From Acinetobacter sp. N54.MGS-139 (GTDB lineage: Bacteria; Pseudomonadota; Gammaproteobacteria; Burkholderiales; Burkholderiaceae_F): DNA of 10,382 nt. The notes beneath the pieces are model-generated. The model saw only the letters and a list, made by a program, of their open reading frames with translations. It made no database searches and was not told where the DNA came from. Location of the stretch: NCBI GenBank assembly GCA_000980495.1, contig LARN01000053.1:1-10382 (forward strand), given 5' to 3'. The position numbers were made by a program, and so were the translations under genes. Shown one piece after another: positions 6,291 to 10,382 of the stretch (position 1 is its first letter; every line of letters starts with the position of its first letter).

Positions 6291-7497
6291 CGTCGCCTCC
6301 GCCGTTTAATTTTCGAAGCCTCTTTTCGGCTGTTGCCGCCATAACGCTGGCTGCCAGAGGAAGAATCTCGTCGTTAAAGTCAAAGTACGGATTATGCGCA
6401 GAAGCGCCGCCCTGACCAATTCGGATGTAAGCACCGGGAACCTTTTCCAGCATGAAGGCAAAATCTTCCCCGCCGGCCATTCTGGGATAGTTGCGATCCA
6501 CATTTTCTTCACCGACAAACCCGGCGGCGACATCGGCCATAAAGGCTGCTTGTTCCGGCGTATTGATGCAGGGCGGATAAAAACGGCCGTAATCGGTTTC
6601 TGCCGTGCAGCCTAAGCCTGCGGCGATAGATGCACTGATCTCTCCGATTCTTTTTTCCACTAAATCCCTAACATCTGGAGAGAAAGTACGGGCGGTACCG
6701 ACAATTTGACAGGAATCAGGACAAACGCTCTGCGCACGAGGGTCGCCTGCCTGAAGAGAGCAGCACGAAACCACCGCAGTCTCCAACGGATCAACTTCTC
6801 GAGACACAATCGTTTGGAGTGCCAAGATAATGTGTGCGGCTGCAATCACAGGGTCGTGATTTAAATTGGGACGAGATGCATGGCCGCCTTTGCCTTTCAC
6901 GACGATTGTGAAAGCATCCGCAGCTGCCTGCATCGCGCCGTAATTCAAAGCGATTCGTCCCGGTTCAATCGCAGAAGAATTATGGAGGGCATAAATTTCC
7001 TGCATCGGAAAACGTTCAAAAAGCCCGTCTTCCATCATGTGCTTAGCACCGGACCATCCCTCTTCTCCGGGTTGGAAAACTAAAACAACTTTACCTCCGA
7101 AATTTCTCTCGCAAGCGAGTTTCTTAGCCGCACCCAATAATGCTGCCGCATGACCGTCGTGGCCGCAGGCATGCATTGCGCCTTCGACTTGAGATACGTG
7201 GTCATGATCGGACAATTCCTTTAAGGGCAGTGCATCTATATCCGCTCTCAGGCCGACGGAAGCCTCTCCTGGAAGCCTTCCGTAAATGACGCCTACCACG
7301 CCGTCACCTCCGATGCCTTCGTGAACTTCATCGACCCCGTACTTTCTCAGTAAATCAGCAATGATGCGGGAAGTTCTCGGCGTTATCAGGCCGATTTCGG
7401 GATGAATGTGAAAATCCTGACGAATACGACGCAGTTCTTCCTTCGTTTCTCCAAGGAAAAAAGGATCTGCAAAATTATCTAAGTTAACACTGTTCAT
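6280..7497 (-). CDS. M20D-family metallo-amidohydrolase (aminoacylase / hippurate hydrolase-like)
   Basis: This is a cytoplasmic zinc- or manganese-type hydrolase of 405 residues with no signal peptide. The M20D family cleaves N-acyl or N-aryl amide bonds of amino acids (hippurate, N-acetyl amino acids, auxin conjugates) and some peptides. Visible motifs are FHIHPEIG (29-36), RADIDALP (84-91), the metal site MHACGHDGH with C111 and H113, the catalytic and metal-binding EEG (145-147), metal histidine H172 in ALHN, and the lid-domain GKGGHASRP. Near the C-terminus are AGGEDFAFML and HNPYFDFND with the last metal histidine. The common HNWP after the third ligand is HNSS here, which may affect substrate choice. 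The gene lies between the two permease genes: the ATG is two bases after the DppB-like stop, with AGGAA inside that gene, and its end overlaps the DppC-like start. This suggests it acts on the imported substrate. The exact substrate cannot be told from sequence. Confidence 0.92.
   Translation of the reverse strand: MNSVNLDNFADPFFLGETKEELRRIRQDFHIHPEIGLITPRTSRIIADLLRKYGVDEVHEGIGGDGVVGVIYGRLPGEASVGLRADIDALPLKELSDHDHVSQVEGAMHACGHDGHAAALLGAAKKLACERNFGGKVVLVFQPGEEGWSGAKHMMEDGLFERFPMQEIYALHNSSAIEPGRIALNYGAMQAAADAFTIVVKGKGGHASRPNLNHDPVIAAAHIILALQTIVSREVDPLETAVVSCCSLQAGDPRAQSVCPDSCQIVGTARTFSPDVRDLVEKRIGEISASIAAGLGCTAETDYGRFYPPCINTPEQAAFMADVAAGFVGEENVDRNYPRMAGGEDFAFMLEKVPGAYIRIGQGGASAHNPYFDFNDEILPLAASVMAATAEKRLRKLNGGGDGVN
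6296..6300 (-). promoter_or_regulatory. Ribosome binding site fixing the GTG start of the DppC-like permease
   Basis: GGAGG on the minus strand, five bases before GTG 6290 and within the last codons of the amidohydrolase gene. This supports the GTG start and coupled translation. Confidence 0.75.
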
Positions 7498-7499
7498 TT

Positions 7500-8480
7500 T
7501 TATTCCTTGCTTGCTGCATCTGATTTCAGCCTCGGATCCACTGCCAAGTAGAGCAAGTCAACAATGAGGTTGATGACGACAAAAATTAGAGAAATTAGAC
7601 AGAGGTAGGCTGCCATGACCGGAATATCTGCAAACTGAACCGCCTGTATAAACAGCAGACCCATACCCGGCCACTGGAAAACGGTTTCGGTCACGATCGA
7701 AAAGGCGATGATGCCTCCGATCTGGAGTCCCGTGATCGTAATCACCGGCAGCAGCGTATTTTTCAACGCATGTCTAAAGAAGATTTTTCGTTTCGGTACG
7801 CCCCTGGCCCGTGCAAAACGAATGTAATCCGTGCGCATGACTTCAAGCATTTCACTGCGTACCAATCGCATGACTAACGCAATTTGAAAGATTGCTAATG
7901 TCACGGCAGGAAGGATGATATGTTTCAGACCGTCGCCGGTAAGAAGACCGGTTGTCCACCAGCCGAACGCAACCGTCTCTCCTCGTCCGTAAGACGGCAG
8001 CCAGCCGAGCCAAACGGAGAAAACAAGGATCAGCAAAATACCGATAAAAAAGGTCGGCAGCGAGATCCCCACGAGTGAAAGTCCCATCAGCCAGCTTGCC
8101 CAGATCGAATTTTTCTTCAAAGCGACGAACACGCCCAGAGGAATCCCCATGAACGTAGCCACCATGGCAGAGAAAAATGCGAGCTCGAGCGTAGCCGGCA
8201 TTTTTTCCTTAAATAAGTCAACCACCGGTGTACCTTGGCGTAATGACATTCCAAAGTCACCGTGGAGAGTATTAGCAATAAACGCTCCGAACTGTTTCCA
8301 AATAGGCTGATCCAGCCCCAGCTCATACGTGAGCGCAAGCCGATCAGCCTCAGTGGCTTCCTGGCCCAGCATTTGCGTCACAGGGTCACCTACGAATTGG
8401 AACAACAGAAATGCAATCATGGTCACGATTAACATGACCAATATTGCCTGGAGCAGACGTTTTATAACAAACGAGAACAT
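7500..8480 (-). CDS. DppB/OppB-like permease of a peptide ABC transporter
   Basis: The first membrane subunit, 326 residues, of usual family length. It begins with the DppB-type N-terminus (FVIKRLLQAILVMLIVTMIAF) forming segment 1. A periplasmic stretch with GDPVTQMLG and LGLDQPIWKQF follows, then GDFGMSLRQGTPV. Later come four or more further segments and the EAA loop DYIRFARARGVPKRKIFFRH (~223-242) followed by LKNTLLPVI. It closes with LLYLAVDPRLK, typical of the family. The ATG at 8480 is preceded by AAAGGATG about ten bases upstream, a moderate ribosome site. It is separated from the binding-protein gene by 61 bases holding a hairpin and from the amidohydrolase start by two bases. Confidence 0.93.
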   Translation of the reverse strand: MFSFVIKRLLQAILVMLIVTMIAFLLFQFVGDPVTQMLGQEATEADRLALTYELGLDQPIWKQFGAFIANTLHGDFGMSLRQGTPVVDLFKEKMPATLELAFFSAMVATFMGIPLGVFVALKKNSIWASWLMGLSLVGISLPTFFIGILLILVFSVWLGWLPSYGRGETVAFGWWTTGLLTGDGLKHIILPAVTLAIFQIALVMRLVRSEMLEVMRTDYIRFARARGVPKRKIFFRHALKNTLLPVITITGLQIGGIIAFSIVTETVFQWPGMGLLFIQAVQFADIPVMAAYLCLISLIFVVINLIVDLLYLAVDPRLKSDAASKE

Positions 8481-8505
8481 CTGTCGGCATCCTTTCGGGA
8501 GTCGA

Positions 8506-8533
8506 ATGGCCGAGAAAGGTAATTCTCGGCCAT
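8506..8533 (-). promoter_or_regulatory. Intercistronic hairpin between binding-protein and permease genes
   Basis: Perfect 11-bp arms ATGGCCGAGAA and TTCTCGGCCAT (8506-8516, 8523-8533) around a 6-base loop. On the minus strand it follows the binding-protein stop by 8 bases and is not followed by a U-run. It is therefore more likely a 3'-end stabiliser or partial attenuator, raising binding protein over permease as in malE-malF type operons, than a full terminator. The structure is seen; the role is inference. Confidence 0.7.
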
Positions 8534-8541
8534 GTAGAGAA

Positions 8542-10135
8542 TTACTTCACGATTACTTTATCGAGCTCCAAGCGGTCGTCCGCACGTAAGGGAGCTTCTA
8601 TATTTTTCTTCAGAGCCCAATTAATAACTTGAGTGTGAAGAGGAAGTACATAGATGTTCTTATTGACGCGAAGCAGTGCCTGTTCAATCAGTTCATTGCG
8701 TTTGTCAAAGTTTTCCTCTTGCTTGATTTTTTCAATCAAAGCATCCAGCTCAGGATCTGAAACTCGGCCGATATTCGAGAGGCCATTGCCTTTTTTAACG
8801 TCCACTGTTTCGACGAGAGACTGAAGCGGGAATAAAGCATCCTGAGTAGAAGCACCCCAGCCGACCATTCCGACAGAGGAGTCATAGCGCAGAACTTTCG
8901 GGAAATAATTTGCGCGTGGGATTGCGTTTACCTTTACCTTCACGCCGATTTTTGCCCACATTCCGGCCAGAGCCTTACCGATGGCCTCATCGTTGATATA
9001 GCGGTTATTCGGGCAGTCAAGGGTGAATTCAAAACCGTTGGGATAGCCGGCTTCGGCAAGGAGCTTTTTAGCTGCCTGAGGATCATACGGAAGGCGTTCG
9101 GCTGCTTTAGCACTCCAACCGTTCGTCTCGGAGGAAATAATTGATCCGTTCGGGAGTGAAAAGCCTCTCATCACCGCACGCTGGAGCGTTTTAATGTCAA
9201 TGGCCTGGTACAAAGCCTGACGAACGCGGATGTCTTTAAACGGGTTTTTATCCGTTTTCTTGCCGTCAACGAAGACGTAAGGAGATTCATCGCGCATCTG
9301 GTCCAAAGAGATCATAAGCACTCGCAGTTCAGGGCCGGACTGAAGCTTGACCTTAGGATTGTTCTTCAGACGCTGAATATCTTGCGTTGCGGGGTCAGGG
9401 ACAAAGTCCACTTCTCCGGACAACAAGGCAGCCATGCGCGTCGCCGCCGATTTAATCGGGGTATAGATGCCTTCTGTGACATTTACGACTTTATTGGCTT
9501 TATTCCACCAATCAGGATTTTCAACAAAAACTGTTTTGATATCGACTTCACGAGACTGAAGTTTGAAAGGGCCGGTGCCGTTTGCGTGTTTTGCTGCGTA
9601 GGCTTCTTCCTTGGCAACAAAATTCTGCGGCGCAGCTGCACCATGCTTTTCAGCCCAGGCTTTATTCAAAATTCTGAGGTAGGCAAGCTGATTGAGAAGT
9701 ACGGGAGAATGATTAATAGTTCTGATCAAAACATCGCCGTTAGGCAGTGCCTCGGCGCCGAGAATACCTGCGGTAAATGTTTTGAACTGAGAAATCGGAT
9801 GGAGGGCTCGATTGATCGAGAAGGCGACGTCTTCAGCCGTCAGAGGTTCTTCCTCATGAAATTTCACACCTTTGCGCAGCTTGAAAACAAAACCTTCCGG
9901 GACGGAAGTCCAGCTTTCAGCCAGGCATGGCTGTACTTTTCCTTTATTGAGATTTAATAATGCTTCGTAGACATATGAATTAGCGGTATTGTTAAATGCT
10001 TCGTTTTGCGCGTGGGGATCAAAAGTTAATATGTCCCCCCTGGCTAGCCCATTTGAAAGTAGCGGCGTAAGCACCGGAAGAAATGCCGACCCCCATTGCG
10101 GCACAAGTCATTGCAATTGCTACGAGTCGTCTCAT
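8542..10135 (-). CDS. Peptide ABC transporter substrate-binding protein (SBP_bac_5 family), frameshifted as written
   Basis: This periplasmic binding protein captures the peptide-like ligand for the permeases. With one base removed from the G6 run at 10035-10040 the gene reads 530 residues, normal for the family. The ATG at 10135-10133 has AGGAG seven bases upstream. A Sec signal peptide (MRRLVAIAMTCAAMGVGISS, then GAYA) would be cut before ATFKWASQG. The mature part shows GDILTFDPHAQNEAFNN, VYEALL, LAESW, FKLRKGVKFHEEEPLTAEDV (the family signature), NGTGPF, and the C-terminal domain with VRQALYQAIDI, YDPQAAKKLLAEAGYPNGFE and YVLPLH. As printed, the signal-peptide frame stops at TGA after 38 codons (HINF*) and the rest lies in another frame. 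A GTG at ~10104 could open that frame but would give a protein with no secretion signal. It may be a sequencing error, a slippage site or a real mutation. It is the first gene of the operon. Confidence 0.9.
10035..10040 (-). other. G6 run with a one-base frameshift in the binding-protein gene
   Basis: Minus strand reads CAG GGG GGA CAT, giving QGGH and an early stop. With five Gs it reads CAG GGG GAC ATA, giving QGDI and continuing in the long frame with family-typical sequence. The indel therefore maps to this run or its immediate edge. Confidence 0.85.
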
Positions 10136-10240
10136 GGTAAATCTCCTATGAAAAGTAGAGAACAATAGAAAATTTATATCATGAGGCAGGCGCAAAAACC
10201 GCTTTAAAGAAATAAATTTAAGGGTATTTTCCAGCGCCGG
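10136..10240 (-). promoter_or_regulatory. Leader and promoter region of the peptide ABC operon
   Basis: About 105 bases lie between the rRNA terminator and the operon's first ATG. The minus strand is AT-rich, with GATATAAAT (a possible -10, near 10173-10181), but no convincing -35 at the right distance. The ribosome site AGGAG (10143-10147) is clear. I see no riboswitch-like structure. Confidence 0.35.
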
Positions 10241-10287
10241 AAAAAACAAAACCTCTTGAACGGTTAAGTCCAAGAGGTTTGTTTTTT
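10241..10287. terminator. Bidirectional rho-independent terminator after the 5S rRNA gene
   Basis: Arms 10249-10258 and 10271-10280 (AAACCTCTTG / CAAGAGGTTT) pair perfectly around a 12-base loop. Outside, AAAAAAC faces GTTTTTT, extending the pairing past a one-base bulge. Both strands thus give a stem followed by a U-rich tract. On the minus strand it closes the rRNA operon. Confidence 0.88.
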
Positions 10288-10292
10288 ATGGA

Positions 10293-10382
10293 GAGCCCGG
10301 AGACTACCTACTTTCGCAAGAAATACAACTCACTATCATCGGCGTGGAGGCGTTTCACTGTCCTGTTCGGGATGGGAAGGAG
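10293..10382 (-). rRNA. rrf: 5S ribosomal RNA (3' part; 5' end beyond the right edge)
   Basis: The minus strand carries the conserved 5S core: CCCGAACAGGACAGTGAAACG, read here as CCCGAAC followed by AGTGAAACG, then CACGCCGATGATAGTG and GCGAAAGTAGG. About 90 of ~115-120 bases are present. The 3' end is set at 10293 by comparison with E. coli 5S spacing after GTAGG and is uncertain by a few bases. It is normally the last gene of a 16S-23S-5S operon, which would lie to the right. Confidence 0.93.

Noticed and set aside
9382..9957. A 191-codon open frame on the plus strand opposite the binding-protein gene
   Set aside because: The opposite strand is an unmistakable SBP_bac_5 protein; this frame shows no domain and no ribosome site.
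8542..10104. Reading the binding-protein gene from the GTG near 10104
   Set aside because: This would drop the signal peptide and replace the conserved N-terminus by an unrelated stretch; the frameshift explanation keeps both the ribosome site and the signal peptide.
1..10382. CRISPR arrays, insertion sequences, phage or defence genes, tRNAs, or a novel multi-gene system
   Set aside because: I found no repeat arrays, transposase motifs, att-like repeats, tRNA cloverleaf or unexplained gene cluster; all substantial frames fit known families.

Overview
The window fits a Gram-negative betaproteobacterium, most likely Burkholderiales and perhaps a gut Sutterella/Parasutterella-type lineage. It carries lptF and lptG, which occur only where LPS is exported. 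Its UvrA C-terminus has features I associate with the long UvrA form of Burkholderiales, and base composition is moderate. The placement below class level is inference from remembered sequence features, not from a search.

Left part, plus strand: the 3' part of a uvrA gene runs in from the left edge and ends at a strong rho-independent terminator (1272-1304). A MarR-family regulator follows (1375-1890), with its own candidate promoter and operator-like inverted repeat. A 15-bp-arm hairpin (1910-1942) separates it from the convergent genes beyond.

Middle, minus strand: lptF and lptG overlap by ATGA and encode the two permease subunits of the LPS exporter LptBFG.

Right part, minus strand: a five-gene operon is read from 10135 to 4360. 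It encodes a secreted substrate-binding protein, a DppB-like permease, an M20D-family amidohydrolase, a DppC-like permease and a DppD-like ATPase. The last four genes are tightly spaced or overlapping, so they are probably translationally coupled. A perfect 11-bp hairpin sits between the binding-protein gene and the rest. The likely job is uptake of a peptide or N-acylated amino acid followed by cytoplasmic hydrolysis. No second ATPase (DppF) is present here. As written, the binding-protein gene is frameshifted by one extra G in a G6 run just after the signal peptide, which separates secretion signal from mature domain.

Right edge, minus strand: the 3' part of a 5S rRNA gene, with a hairpin terminator carrying U-tracts on both sides. 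The peptide operon therefore starts right behind an rRNA operon.

I see no CRISPR, insertion sequence, phage gene, tRNA or recognisable novel system. The points most worth checking are the binding-protein frameshift, the embedded amidohydrolase, the intercistronic hairpin and the form of UvrA.
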